NCBI GenBank assembly: GCA_016182495.1
Contig: JACPGK010000020.1
Span: 1 to 62,218 of the forward strand
Direction of reading: 5' to 3'
Source: Candidatus Kerfeldbacteria bacterium
Lineage (GTDB): Bacteria > Patescibacteriota > Patescibacteriia > UBA9570
Length of the DNA stretch: 62,218 nt
Under the pieces are notes generated by a model. It had not been told where the DNA came from, ran no database searches, and saw only the letters and a list, made by a program, of their open reading frames with translations. Positions 18,601-26,543 of the stretch are shown piece by piece. The first letter of the stretch is position 1. Every line of letters begins with the position of its first letter. The translations under genes and the position numbers were made by a program.

Positions 18601-19374
18601 ATGTCCCGCACCATTTCCGAACAACTTACCATCATCAAACAACAGCACCGCCTTGGTGTAATGACGCACGTGGTGATGGGCTACCCATCGCTGCATGAAA
18701 CCAAACAACGCGTACTAGCGATGGCGGCGGCTGGCGTTGATAGTATTGAATTACAAATTCCATTCTCGGATCCGTTAGCCGATGGCCCAGCCATTACTAA
18801 GGCTAATCAGCAAGCTTTAGCCGCCGGTGTTACTGTACAGCAGTGTTTACAGCTGGCTGAACAACTCACCAGAGCAGTTGATATCCCTTTACAATGTATT
18901 GGGTACTATAATACGATCCATCATTTTGGCGTACAACAATTTGTGCAGGCTAGCCAAGCAGCTGGTATTCAAGGATTCACCATTCCTGATATGCCACTCA
19001 CTGAAGAGCCCTATGAACATTTTTATGCTTTGGCCGCCCAAGCTAACCTGCCAGTAATTCAACTGATTTCACCAGCTACTCCTATTGAACGTTTACGCTT
19101 GATCAATCAGCACGCCCAGGCCATGGTGTACTGTGTCAGTCGCTTTGGTGTCACCGGCGCTCACACCACCTTACCAGATCATCTCATCACCTACCTACGC
19201 ACGGTTCGGCAATATGTTACACTACCATTAGCGGTTGGCTTTGGTATTTCAACGCCCAAACATATTCGCGCTCTGCATGGGCTAGCCGATGTGGCCGTGA
19301 TTGGCAGTGCGTTATTGAATGTGTCACTCGAAAATTTAACACAACAATTAACTAACTTATGCGCCGAACGGTAA
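18601..19374 (+). CDS. trpA: Tryptophan synthase alpha chain
   Basis: A 257-residue TrpA. Both catalytic acids are in GVDSIELQIPFSDPLADGPAI (Glu and Asp). MTHVVMGYPSL, GFTIPDMPLTEE, VYCVSRFGVTGA and LAVGFGISTPKHI are the other family blocks. It cleaves indole-3-glycerol phosphate to indole, channelled to TrpB. The end overlaps aroB by 16 nt, tying the trp segment to the shikimate segment in one transcription unit. Confidence 0.96.
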   Translation: MSRTISEQLTIIKQQHRLGVMTHVVMGYPSLHETKQRVLAMAAAGVDSIELQIPFSDPLADGPAITKANQQALAAGVTVQQCLQLAEQLTRAVDIPLQCIGYYNTIHHFGVQQFVQASQAAGIQGFTIPDMPLTEEPYEHFYALAAQANLPVIQLISPATPIERLRLINQHAQAMVYCVSRFGVTGAHTTLPDHLITYLRTVRQYVTLPLAVGFGISTPKHIRALHGLADVAVIGSALLNVSLENLTQQLTNLCAER

Positions 19375-20375
19375 CAACCAACCAGCAAAGTTATCCAGTA
19401 ATTATTCAAACCGGCAGCAGCGAACGGTTCAATTTTTCCACACCAGCGGTGGTCGTGTGTGATCGTCAGGTGCAACGGTCGTATCCTAAACTATTGCCGC
19501 AATATCGCCGTGTTATATTGCCAGATGGCGAGGCCAACAAACGTTTACGTACCATTGAGTGGTTGTGCTTGCGGCTACTCAAATTAGGCTGTGATCGTTC
19601 AACTAGTCTGATCGGTATTGGTGGCGGGGTGGTAGGTGATATGGTTGGTTTTACTGCCGCTGTGTTTATGCGCGGGGTGCCGTATTATCACGTACCAACG
19701 ACCTTGTTAGCCATGGTTGATTCTAGTATTGGCGGCAAAACAGGTGTTGACCTTAGCCTTGGTAAAAATTTGATTGGTACTACCTATCAACCAATGGCCG
19801 TAATTAGTGACCCACGGTTTTTATTAACCTTATCGGCTGAACAATTTAGTAATGGCCTAGCCGAGGTGATTAAGCATGCTGTGCTGGAACCAAGCCTGCT
19901 TAGCTGGATCGAACAACACCGTAGTCAAATTCAGCGGCGACACCTGCCAACCTTACAACAGCTGATTAGTCGTAATGTTGAAATTAAAGCCGCTATTGTG
20001 GCGGCCGATGAGCACGAAACTTTACAACGGATGCTATTGAATTTGGGCCATACCTTTGGTCATGCCTTCGAAAAATTAAGTCGCTATACCATACCGCATG
20101 GCCAAGCGGTGGCGATTGGTTTAATGTATGCCATGAGCTACACTGCTATGCCGCAGCATCAGCGGGTGGCCAAATTATTACAGCAGTTCGATTTGCCAAT
20201 TCGTTTGCCCCGGCCGTATTCTCCCCGGGCCATTGTACAGGCGATGCACCATGATAAAAAACATCGCGGTAACTATATTACTCTGGTTGTGCCATTACAG
20301 CTTGGTCATGTGCGCATTGATCAAACGGTCACACCAGCTCACTTGCTACGCTTTTTGCAGCACTACCATGGCTAA
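19359..20375 (+). CDS. aroB: 3-dehydroquinate synthase
   Basis: A 338-residue AroB. Start at 19359, 16 nt inside trpA. NAD and metal-binding blocks: LPDGEANKRL, LIGIGGGVVGDMVGFTAAVFMRG, HVPTTLLAMVDSSIGGKTGVDL, KNLIGTTYQP, NGLAEVIKHAVL, NLGHTFGHAFEKL, IPHGQAVAIGL and DKKHRGNYI. It converts DAHP to 3-dehydroquinate. It is the first of three genes that reproduce the AROM domain order, and overlaps the next by 8 nt. Confidence 0.96.
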   Translation: MRRTVTTNQQSYPVIIQTGSSERFNFSTPAVVVCDRQVQRSYPKLLPQYRRVILPDGEANKRLRTIEWLCLRLLKLGCDRSTSLIGIGGGVVGDMVGFTAAVFMRGVPYYHVPTTLLAMVDSSIGGKTGVDLSLGKNLIGTTYQPMAVISDPRFLLTLSAEQFSNGLAEVIKHAVLEPSLLSWIEQHRSQIQRRHLPTLQQLISRNVEIKAAIVAADEHETLQRMLLNLGHTFGHAFEKLSRYTIPHGQAVAIGLMYAMSYTAMPQHQRVAKLLQQFDLPIRLPRPYSPRAIVQAMHHDKKHRGNYITLVVPLQLGHVRIDQTVTPAHLLRFLQHYHG

Positions 20376-21951
20376 GCCAATTAAATACACTGTTACGGTA
20401 CCTGGTTCAAAATCATTTATGAATCGGGCTTTAATTTGTGCCGCCCTAGCCAAGGGTCAATCAACGTTATTGAATCCCGTGTATTGTGATGATACCAATT
20501 ACATGATTAAAGCCTTGCGGGCTTTAGGCGTGCACATTAATACCACGGCTCGGCAGGTGACAATTCGCGGCCTGAACGGAAAATTCAAACTACCCAAACC
20601 GGGGCGTGGTACACGGCGAATTTATATAGGCAATGCCGGCACGGTGATACGTTTTTTAACACCACTGCTGCCAGCCGGTACAAGGTTGGTTGGTAATCAG
20701 CGTATGCAGCAACGCCCGTTGCAGGAATTAATTGAGGCAGTGGCACAGATCAAACACGACAATCACATAACTATTACTGGTACAGTCAGCAGTCAATTTA
20801 TTTCGGCGCTTTTATTAGTTGCACCCACACTGCCACACGGCTTAACGATTATGGTGAAAGGTAAATTGGTATCAGCTCCGTATGTTCAAATGACTTTAGC
20901 CGTGATGCATCAATTTGGCATTAAAGTTACAAGGCGCAATGATCAATTTACAATTTATAAACAAGACTACCAAGCAAACAACTATACCATTGAAGGCGAT
21001 GCCAGCAGCGCCACCTACTGGTGGGCACTGGCCGCCATCACCGGTAGTCATATCACTGTGCCGAATATTCCATTGGATACTCTACAACCTGACGCAAAAT
21101 TTAAACAGTTATTAGAAAAAATGGGTTGCACAGTGAAGGCTAATACGGTGATTGGTCCATGGAATAAAGCACTCAAACCGATGACAGTGAATATGTCCGA
21201 TTATCCTGATGCGGTTTTAGCTGCGGCCGTAGTGATGACACAAGCCAGCGGTAGAAGCACCATTACCGGGATTGGTCATTTAACTCATAAAGAAACTGAT
21301 CGATTGACATTGTTAAAAAAAAATTTACGGAAATTAAAATCAACACACCCAATTGTCATTGATACTGGTGCTGATCATCGGTTCGCGATGGCGTTCAGTA
21401 TTTTAGGTTTAGCTATTGGTAAGATCACTGTGGATAATAAACAGTGCGTCAAAAAAAGTTATCCAACATTTTGGTCTGATTTTAAAAAGGTTGAACAACA
21501 AGTCAAACGTCAAACCATCGTGCTCACCGGCCTGCGCGGCGTGGGTAAAACCACCTATGGTAAAATATTAGCCAAGCAATTCAAGATGAAATTTGTTGAT
21601 ACGGATACGATGATGGGTAAAAATATTTCCACATTGGTTCAGCAACACGGTTGGAAACAGTTTCGCAATCAGGAACATGTTGTGGTCAAACAAATGTGTA
21701 AGAAAAAAAATGCGATTATCGCAACGGGCGGTGGCACATTAATGTATCCACGTAATTTCACAGTATTAAAAGAGCACTATATTATCTTATTAACGGCACC
21801 ACTGGCTGTGATAAGACAGCGCTTATCAAAACAATCACATCGTCCAGCTTTGCTGAAACGTCAGACTGTTGTGACTGAATTAAATCAGGTTTGGCAACAA
21901 CGCAAAAATAAATACTATCAAATAGCCGACAATATCTATGATAGCCGTTAG
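20368..21951 (+). CDS. aroA-aroK: Fused EPSP synthase - shikimate kinase (AroA-AroK)
   Basis: A 527-residue fusion. I start at the ATG at 20368, overlapping aroB by 8 nt, because VTVPGSKSFMNRALICAALAKG then sits near the N-terminus as in all EPSP synthases. EPSP part (~1-378): IYIGNAGTVIRFLTPLL, RMQQRPLQELIEA, EGDASSATYWWALAA, DYPDAVLAAAVV, HKETDRL and DHRFAMAFSILGL. Kinase part (~380-527): P-loop GLRGVGKTT, VDTDTMMG, ATGGGTLM and QRLSKQSHRPALL. The pair catalyses shikimate to S3P and S3P to EPSP. AroA-AroK is also the central order in fungal AROM. It is noticeably lysine-rich compared with the trp proteins. Confidence 0.93.
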   Translation: MAKPIKYTVTVPGSKSFMNRALICAALAKGQSTLLNPVYCDDTNYMIKALRALGVHINTTARQVTIRGLNGKFKLPKPGRGTRRIYIGNAGTVIRFLTPLLPAGTRLVGNQRMQQRPLQELIEAVAQIKHDNHITITGTVSSQFISALLLVAPTLPHGLTIMVKGKLVSAPYVQMTLAVMHQFGIKVTRRNDQFTIYKQDYQANNYTIEGDASSATYWWALAAITGSHITVPNIPLDTLQPDAKFKQLLEKMGCTVKANTVIGPWNKALKPMTVNMSDYPDAVLAAAVVMTQASGRSTITGIGHLTHKETDRLTLLKKNLRKLKSTHPIVIDTGADHRFAMAFSILGLAIGKITVDNKQCVKKSYPTFWSDFKKVEQQVKRQTIVLTGLRGVGKTTYGKILAKQFKMKFVDTDTMMGKNISTLVQQHGWKQFRNQEHVVVKQMCKKKNAIIATGGGTLMYPRNFTVLKEHYIILLTAPLAVIRQRLSKQSHRPALLKRQTVVTELNQVWQQRKNKYYQIADNIYDSR

Positions 21952-23137
21952 TCTAACGCGCCCCCAAGATTATCAACAAGCCTTACGTAGTGGGGCAGAT
22001 TATGTAGAGTTGCGTACGGATTATTTTACCGATCAACAACTCAAACACTTTGTGGAACATAGCACGTTGCCCGTGATCTACACCATCAAACGTCCCACAG
22101 CTTATTTACCCAAGGTTGCCTATGTAGACATAGATGATCAATCCAAACAACATCTTTCAGGAAAAGTTATTCGGTCTTTTCATGATTATAAACGCACTCC
22201 CCATTTTTCAACATTAAATCAGCTGGTGCAGAGCATCTTAAAACAAAAATCAATTCCAAAAATTGCTACGCACGTTCAGACAGTAGCTGATCTTTATACG
22301 TTAGCCAGACTGCAAAAGAAATATGGTAAAAAGATTATTGTGGTTGGCATGGGCGAATTAGGCATGATGACCAGAGTGTATAACAAAAGTTTATTGACGT
22401 ATGCTAGCGTTTCTAGAGCTGCCACTACAGCCACCGGACAGTTAACGATGAAGGAAATGAAGACCACTCAACTATTTGGTTTAGTTGGTGATGCTATCCA
22501 ACATAGTTTAAGTCCAAAGCTGCATCAGCAGTTTTATCGGCAAAAGCATTTACCGTATGATTATCAATTATGGGAAACAGTTGATTTGGCAAAGATGATG
22601 TTTGTGTTTGATTTTTTTGAACTACCAGGTGCGTCGGTAACCAAGCCATTCAAACGTCAGGTGATGCAGTATTGTGATCAGATTGATCGGCATGCCAAAA
22701 AAATTGGGGCAGTCAATACGGTAGTGCGCCGGGGCAACACGTTGCTTGGTTATAATACCGATTGGCTTGGTGTACAAAACAGTATTGGTCGTTACCTAAC
22801 AGGTAAACGAGTGTTGATACTAGGTAGAGGTGGCACAGCCAAAGCCATAGCTTATGCCGCCAAACAAGCTGGATCAAAAAAAATAACCATGCTGGGTCAT
22901 CAACAATTACCAACTAGCACAACTGATTATGATGTTGTCGTGAATGCTACTCCAGTAGGTGATCAATTATTAGTGCCAGCCAATAGTTTAAAAGGTAAAG
23001 TGGTGATGGATTGTATTTATGGTCAGCAGACTGAATTATTGAAACAGGCCAGGTATAATGGTGCCAAGGTTGTGCTCGATGGCCTGCCTATGTTACGGTA
23101 TCAAGCAACAGAACAGTTTAGATTAATGAAAGTTTGA
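21938..23137 (+). CDS. aroD-aroE: Fused type I dehydroquinate dehydratase - shikimate dehydrogenase
   Basis: A 399-residue fusion overlapping aroA-aroK by 14 nt. Type I DHQ dehydratase part (~1-175): VELRTDYF, catalytic His in RSFHDYKR and Schiff-base Lys in IPKIATHVQT. Shikimate dehydrogenase part (~180-399): LVGDAIQHSLSPKLHQQFY, catalytic Lys in VTKPFKRQVM, IGAVNTVVRRG, YNTDWLGV, NADP loop LGRGGTAKAIAY and VVNATPVG. It converts 3-dehydroquinate to shikimate. The same fusion exists in plants and Chlamydia, and these are the last two domains of AROM. The dehydratase part is compact compared with ~225-250 residues in standalone AroD. Confidence 0.93.
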   Translation: MIAVSLTRPQDYQQALRSGADYVELRTDYFTDQQLKHFVEHSTLPVIYTIKRPTAYLPKVAYVDIDDQSKQHLSGKVIRSFHDYKRTPHFSTLNQLVQSILKQKSIPKIATHVQTVADLYTLARLQKKYGKKIIVVGMGELGMMTRVYNKSLLTYASVSRAATTATGQLTMKEMKTTQLFGLVGDAIQHSLSPKLHQQFYRQKHLPYDYQLWETVDLAKMMFVFDFFELPGASVTKPFKRQVMQYCDQIDRHAKKIGAVNTVVRRGNTLLGYNTDWLGVQNSIGRYLTGKRVLILGRGGTAKAIAYAAKQAGSKKITMLGHQQLPTSTTDYDVVVNATPVGDQLLVPANSLKGKVVMDCIYGQQTELLKQARYNGAKVVLDGLPMLRYQATEQFRLMKV

Positions 23138-23140
23138 ATT

Positions 23141-24115
23141 ATGCCCGGTAATACCTTTGGAACAATTTTTCGCTTAACTACTTGGGGTGAATCTCATGGT
23201 GTTGCTATTGGCGGAGTAATAGATGGCTGCCCGGCTGACATTGCTTTATGTGCAGCTGATATTCAAAAAGATCTCGATCGCCGTAAGCCTGGTCAAAGCA
23301 GTATTACCAGTGCTCGCAAGGAACCTGATACAGTGCAAATTTTGTCTGGCGTGTTTCAGGGCAAAACTACCGGTACGCCAATTAGTCTGATTATGTACAA
23401 TCAAGATCAACGCTCCAAAGATTACGAAAAGCTAGTATACAAATATCGTCCTGGTCATGCTGATGAAGTATACGATTTGAAATATGGCTGGCGTGATTAT
23501 CGTGGCGGTGGGCGAGCCAGTGCCCGTGAAACGGCTATCCGTGTAGCCGCTGGCGCCATTGCCAAAAAAATCTTGCCCCGAAAAACCGCAGTGATTGCCT
23601 ACACCAAACAAATTCAAGATTTAGTTGTCACCACACCAAAATTGAATCAGATTGAACAAAACACCGTGCGTGCAGCTGATAACGTCATTGCCAAAAAAAT
23701 GGTGGCACTGATTAAAACGGCTATGCGCCAACAGGATTCGTTAGGCGGTGTGATTGAAATTGTAATCAAACATTGCCCGATAGGATTAGGCGAACCGGTA
23801 TTTGATAAATTGAAAGCCGATTTGGCCAAAGCTTTATTAAGTATCAATGCTGTAGTCGGATTTGAATATGGCGCTGGCTTTGGCGTGGCGCAGTTGTACG
23901 GTTCAGAACATAATAAAATTGAAGTGGGGATGTATGGCGGTATTTCGAATGGAAAAACGATAACTATGCGTGTGGCGGTGAAACCAACTTCATCCATAAA
24001 AATAGGCGGCCGGCACGATCCATGTTTATTGCCGCGGGCTGTGCCAATTTGTGAAGCCATGGTTAATGTGGTGTTAGCGGATCATTATTTACGGAATGCC
24101 ACTGCTACCGTATGA
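23141..24115 (+). CDS. aroC: Chorismate synthase
   Basis: A 324-residue AroC. It has [102 protein letters not shown] (His and Arg for FMN and EPSP), and [19 protein letters not shown]. It makes chorismate from EPSP with reduced FMN; a flavin reductase is not nearby. Slightly shorter than E. coli AroC (361). It overlaps pheA by 4 nt. Confidence 0.96.
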   Translation: MPGNTFGTIFRLTTWGESHGVAIGGVIDGCPADIALCAADIQKDLDRRKPGQSSITSARKEPDTVQILSGVFQGKTTGTPISLIMYNQDQRSKDYEKLVYKYRPGHADEVYDLKYGWRDYRGGGRASARETAIRVAAGAIAKKILPRKTAVIAYTKQIQDLVVTTPKLNQIEQNTVRAADNVIAKKMVALIKTAMRQQDSLGGVIEIVIKHCPIGLGEPVFDKLKADLAKALLSINAVVGFEYGAGFGVAQLYGSEHNKIEVGMYGGISNGKTITMRVAVKPTSSIKIGGRHDPCLLPRAVPICEAMVNVVLADHYLRNATATV

Positions 24116-24669
24116 TCATAGCCGTAGCCGGTAATCAGGGCAGTTTTTCACATCAAGCTGGGCAATTGTATGCCACTGGCCAGCAATTGGCTGATGTTCA
24201 GTTTGTGTATGCTATTGATAGCGCTGGAGTGTTTGCCGCTGTACAAACTGGTGCGGCCGAATTAGGCATTATGCCCTTGTATAATCCCACGGGCGGAATA
24301 GTGCAAATGACACTGCAAGCTATGGGTGAACATCGTTTCAAAACTGTGGCTTCGTTCACTATGCCGGTGCAACACTGTTTGCTGTGCTTACCCAATGTGC
24401 GGCCCGATGAACTAAAAACTATTGTGTCGCACGAACAAGCCTTGGCCCAATGTCGGCAGTATGTCGATGTGAATTGGCCAGAGTGTCAGTTGCAACCCTA
24501 TAGCGATACTGCTCAAGCCGCTGCTGATTTAGCTGCTGGTAAATTTGCGCTGGAAACAGCTGTGTTGGCTCCAAAAATGTGCGTGGAATTATATGGTTTG
24601 CGCTTGATTGCCGAAGGGGTGCAAGATGATAAAAGTAATGGAACGGTGTTTATAGTGATTGGCTCATAA
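24112..24669 (+). CDS. pheA: Prephenate dehydratase without ACT domain
   Basis: A 185-residue protein equal to the catalytic part of prephenate dehydratase. It has [34 protein letters not shown] in place of the usual ENSxxGxVxxT, [26 protein letters not shown], and a final NGTVFIVI in place of the usual N-TRF. The Thr of TRF is retained but Arg is replaced by Val. The ACT domain that normally follows and binds Phe is absent, so allosteric inhibition is unlikely. Substitutions in two signature motifs make it a divergent member. Between aroC and tyrA, it is the obvious phenylpyruvate-forming enzyme. Confidence 0.82.
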   Translation: MIIAVAGNQGSFSHQAGQLYATGQQLADVQFVYAIDSAGVFAAVQTGAAELGIMPLYNPTGGIVQMTLQAMGEHRFKTVASFTMPVQHCLLCLPNVRPDELKTIVSHEQALAQCRQYVDVNWPECQLQPYSDTAQAAADLAAGKFALETAVLAPKMCVELYGLRLIAEGVQDDKSNGTVFIVIGS

Positions 24670-24672
24670 TGT

Positions 24673-25629
24673 ATGAACATAGCAATAATAGGCGCTGGTC
24701 GTTTCGGCACAGTATTACAAAAACATTTATCAACGGATAATGATGTGGTGATGGTAGGAGTAGAGTATCATTCTGCCCTTACCTCGGAATTATCGGAATG
24801 CAACCTAATCATTTTTGCGGTACCCAATCGTGCCTTGGCTGAAGCGGTTCAACAATGGAAACCGTTGATATCTGATACAGCCATTATTATGGATGTTGGT
24901 TCAGTCAAACTGTTGCCCTGCCAAATTTTATTAGAAGCTTTTCCCGAGCATAATGTCATCGGTACGCATCCATTATTCGGACCCGACAGTGCAGCTGAAT
25001 CATGGGACGGTCAAAAAATGGTGTGGTGTAAATTACACTGTGCCGACGATATCTATAACAATGTCCAAACATTATTTACCAGCCGTGGTGTTACTACTAT
25101 TGAAACTACACCGGAACAGCACGATCACATGATGGCGCAAACTCAAGCTCTGGTTCATTTTATTGGCCGGGCACTAACCGGTTTACAACCTCAAACTATT
25201 GCCACACCCGATTACGCTAATTTACTGCGCATGATGGAAAAAGTGACCAATGATACCTGGGAGTTATTTTATGATATGCAAAATTTAAATCCGTATACCA
25301 AACCGGTGCGGCAAGAATTTATAAAAAATATTGAAAAGTTGGAACAGGAGATTAAGAAAGAAAGCCAGGGTGAAAAATCGATTAATGAAATCCGTTCCCA
25401 AATAGATACTATCGATGAACAGATTGTGGCCCTGGTGGGGGAGCGGTTCAAATTGGCGCAACAGATTGGGCAACGTAAAAAAGATATTCAAGCTGACGTT
25501 CAAGACCCAAAACGCGAAACTGAATTATATTTGCGCATGCACCAGTTATCGCAACAATACCAGGTGCCGTTAGAAGTGGTGACACATCTCTATGATTATT
25601 TAATGGATCAAGCTCGCCGGATGCAATAA
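24673..25629 (+). CDS. tyrA: Prephenate dehydrogenase - chorismate mutase fusion
   Basis: A 318-residue fusion. Residues ~1-230: prephenate dehydrogenase with Rossmann loop IIGAGRFGTVLQ, VPNRALAEAVQQW, VIGTHPLFGPDSA and QALVHFIGRAL. Residues ~232-318: an AroQ-type chorismate mutase, INEIRSQIDTIDEQIVALVGERFKLAQQIGQRKKDI, with its Arg, Lys and Glu in place. In E. coli TyrA the mutase is N-terminal; here it is C-terminal, an order known from archaeal fusions. The mutase feeds both the Phe and Tyr branches. It is the last gene of the operon, and the next promoter starts 7 nt after its stop. Confidence 0.9.
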   Translation: MNIAIIGAGRFGTVLQKHLSTDNDVVMVGVEYHSALTSELSECNLIIFAVPNRALAEAVQQWKPLISDTAIIMDVGSVKLLPCQILLEAFPEHNVIGTHPLFGPDSAAESWDGQKMVWCKLHCADDIYNNVQTLFTSRGVTTIETTPEQHDHMMAQTQALVHFIGRALTGLQPQTIATPDYANLLRMMEKVTNDTWELFYDMQNLNPYTKPVRQEFIKNIEKLEQEIKKESQGEKSINEIRSQIDTIDEQIVALVGERFKLAQQIGQRKKDIQADVQDPKRETELYLRMHQLSQQYQVPLEVVTHLYDYLMDQARRMQ

Positions 25630-25635
25630 TTGCTC

Positions 25636-25664
25636 TTGACATGAAAATACTGTATTAGTACACT
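25636..25664 (+). promoter_or_regulatory. Promoter downstream of tyrA
   Basis: Perfect TTGACA at 25636-25641, 17-nt spacer, TACACT at 25659-25664. It begins 7 nt after the tyrA stop and drives a short leader that ends at the terminator at 25820-25843. Confidence 0.75.
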
Positions 25665-25675
25665 ACTATTAACTT

Positions 25676-25783
25676 ATGCATCAACTAGCCGTTTGTGTAA
25701 CCTTTAACTGGAACCTCCGCAAGGTAGGTACTATTAATATTACAGTTAGCCAGCGGGTTAAAACGGACTATGCTCATGCTTAA
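25676..25783 (+). CDS. Candidate leader peptide of unknown specificity
   Basis: A 35-codon ORF whose ATG lies 12 nt after the -10 at 25659-25664. It is not strongly biased: one Phe, one Trp, one Tyr, with VTFNWN at codons 8-13 and a Val/Ile/Thr-rich stretch (VGTINITV) at codons 17-24. The segment TTTAACTGG also occurs in the aromatic leader at 11969. Codons 26-31 form the left arm of a 16-bp stem that competes with a terminator, so translation of this ORF would influence termination. Which amino acid it would sense cannot be told. It might instead be chance coding within a structured small RNA. Confidence 0.45.
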   Translation: MHQLAVCVTFNWNLRKVGTINITVSQRVKTDYAHA

Positions 25784-25843
25784 GTAAACAGAGTAGCTAG
25801 TAGAGAATAACCGTTTTAACCCGCTGACCAGCGGGATTTTTTT
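25751..25843 (+). promoter_or_regulatory. Attenuator-like switch upstream of the GC-rich gene
   Basis: CAGCGGGTTAAAACGG at 25751-25766 is perfectly complementary (16 bp) to 25811-25826. The last bases of that right arm, CCCGCT at 25820-25825, also pair with AGCGGG at 25830-25835, followed by A and seven T: a terminator. The two hairpins cannot coexist. A ribosome covering 25751-25766 would favour termination; otherwise the long stem favours read-through. Confidence 0.65.
25820..25843 (+). terminator. Intrinsic terminator in the 25.7 kb leader
   Basis: Stem CCCGCT/AGCGGG with loop GACC, then A and TTTTTTT at 25837-25843. If unconditional, it would define a small RNA of about 170 nt from the promoter at 25636-25664. 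Confidence 0.78.
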
Positions 25844-25896
25844 GAAGTTCAATCCGCCCTTTGTCAATTAGGAGGAAGTATAGGCAACGTAGTATA

Positions 25897-25977
25897 AACC
25901 GGGAGTGAGATAAGGTCACTATTATTATATTGGCTTTATTCCACTCCCGGTTGGCAGACAAAGACTGTCCTGCCGGG
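25897..25977 (+). repeat. Overlapping inverted repeats upstream of the GC-rich gene
   Basis: AACCGGGAGTG at 25897-25907 is complementary to CACTCCCGGTT at 25942-25952 (11 bp). The right arm also takes part in a second hairpin: CCC at 25946-25948 with GGG at 25975-25977, enclosing GGCAGACA (25953-25960) paired with TGTC and TGCC (25966-25974, one bulged C). The two folds compete for 25946-25952. Shown by sequence; function unknown. Confidence 0.55.
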
Positions 25978-26025
25978 AAAGCCGGGTACACACTTCACCG
26001 TGCGTGCCCACCGGAGAACGACCCC

Positions 26026-26325
26026 ATGACCCCTGAGAAGTACCTGCAGCGCAAGACCATCGCTCGAACCAACAAGCTCCTCCGCCTGGCCTGGCTGGAG
26101 CTCAACGCTCCGCTCAAGTTCCAGTTCAAGGTCCAGGGCTGGAAGTCCGAGATCATGAAGCTGGCGGAGCTGGTCGGTTCGGGTATCACGTTCGAAGATG
26201 TTCGAGTGTTCGCTGTGCAGGTGGGAGTGAACGTGGAGGAGGTGCTCTCGCACCCCTTCCCGTGGGCCCCCAAGCCCACCCCCCGCCGGCCGCCGCACGA
26301 CTGCTACGACTATTCGAACATCTGA
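26026..26325 (+). CDS. Small GC-rich protein of unknown function
   Basis: A 99-residue protein I do not recognise. It starts MTPEKYLQRKTIARTNKLLRL; the start is chosen because GGAG at 26013-26016 sits 9 nt before this ATG. Residues ~1-75 look helical and amphipathic (LAWLELNAPLKFQFKV, EIMKLAELVGSGITFEDVRVFAVQVGVNVEEVL), then a Pro-rich tail (PWAPKPTPRRPPHDC). No membrane segment or signal peptide. Nearly all codons end in C or G (CTG, CTC, AAG, GTG, ACC), unlike the A/T-ending codons of the flanking genes, and it has a Shine-Dalgarno, which native genes lack. Transfer from a high-GC donor, perhaps phage-borne, is likely. Confidence 0.7.
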   Translation: MTPEKYLQRKTIARTNKLLRLAWLELNAPLKFQFKVQGWKSEIMKLAELVGSGITFEDVRVFAVQVGVNVEEVLSHPFPWAPKPTPRRPPHDCYDYSNI

Positions 26326-26505
26326 TATTTAAATAGCGCATTCAGCGCGGAAGGTTGTAGGGGTATTAGGCCCTGCATGTGGAATCATCCACAAGGCAAC
26401 CCTGTTTAACGACCTCCCCCGGACTACGTTGCCTACCTTCTTGTGTGAAGAACTTAACCCTAGAGGTGACGAGGTTCTGCATACAAACCAGGTAAACATT
26501 CCGGC
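26326..26505 (+). other. Intergenic stretch with several hairpins, possible RNA element
   Basis: No ORF is supported here. Visible pairings: GCGC/GCGC around ATTCA near 26336-26350; TGTGGA with TCCACA, loop ATCA, near 26378-26393; AGGCAAC with GTTGCCT enclosing a C-rich loop near 26393-26437; and GAAGG..TAGG near 26350 with CCTA.CCTTC near 26434. These nest into one compact fold. It is not tRNA, tmRNA, RNase P or SRP RNA as far as I can see. It precedes the peptidase promoter, so it would belong to the transcript of the GC-rich gene. Confidence 0.4.
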
Positions 26506-26534
26506 TTCACAACTCCTTTAATTCCCAGTACACT
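26506..26534 (+). promoter_or_regulatory. Promoter of the M20 peptidase gene
   Basis: TTCACA at 26506-26511, 17-nt spacer, TACACT at 26529-26534. The ATG at 26544 is 9 nt after the -10, so the message is probably leaderless. Confidence 0.68.
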
Positions 26535-26543
26535 GCTACCAGT

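Noticed and set aside
25676-25850. T-box riboswitch in the 25.7 kb leader
   Set aside because: A TGGAACC string is present, but the conserved T-box core and a specifier loop are not, and the downstream gene is not an aminoacyl-tRNA synthetase or biosynthetic gene.
25930-26025. N-terminal extension of the 99-residue GC-rich protein
   Set aside because: The frame is open upstream, but composition and codon use change, it covers the hairpin region, and a GGAG site supports the ATG at 26026.
26326-26505. tRNA, tmRNA, RNase P or SRP RNA in the hairpin-rich stretch
   Set aside because: No T-loop GGTTCGA, no tmRNA ends, no RNase P core motifs and no SRP tetraloop motif are visible.
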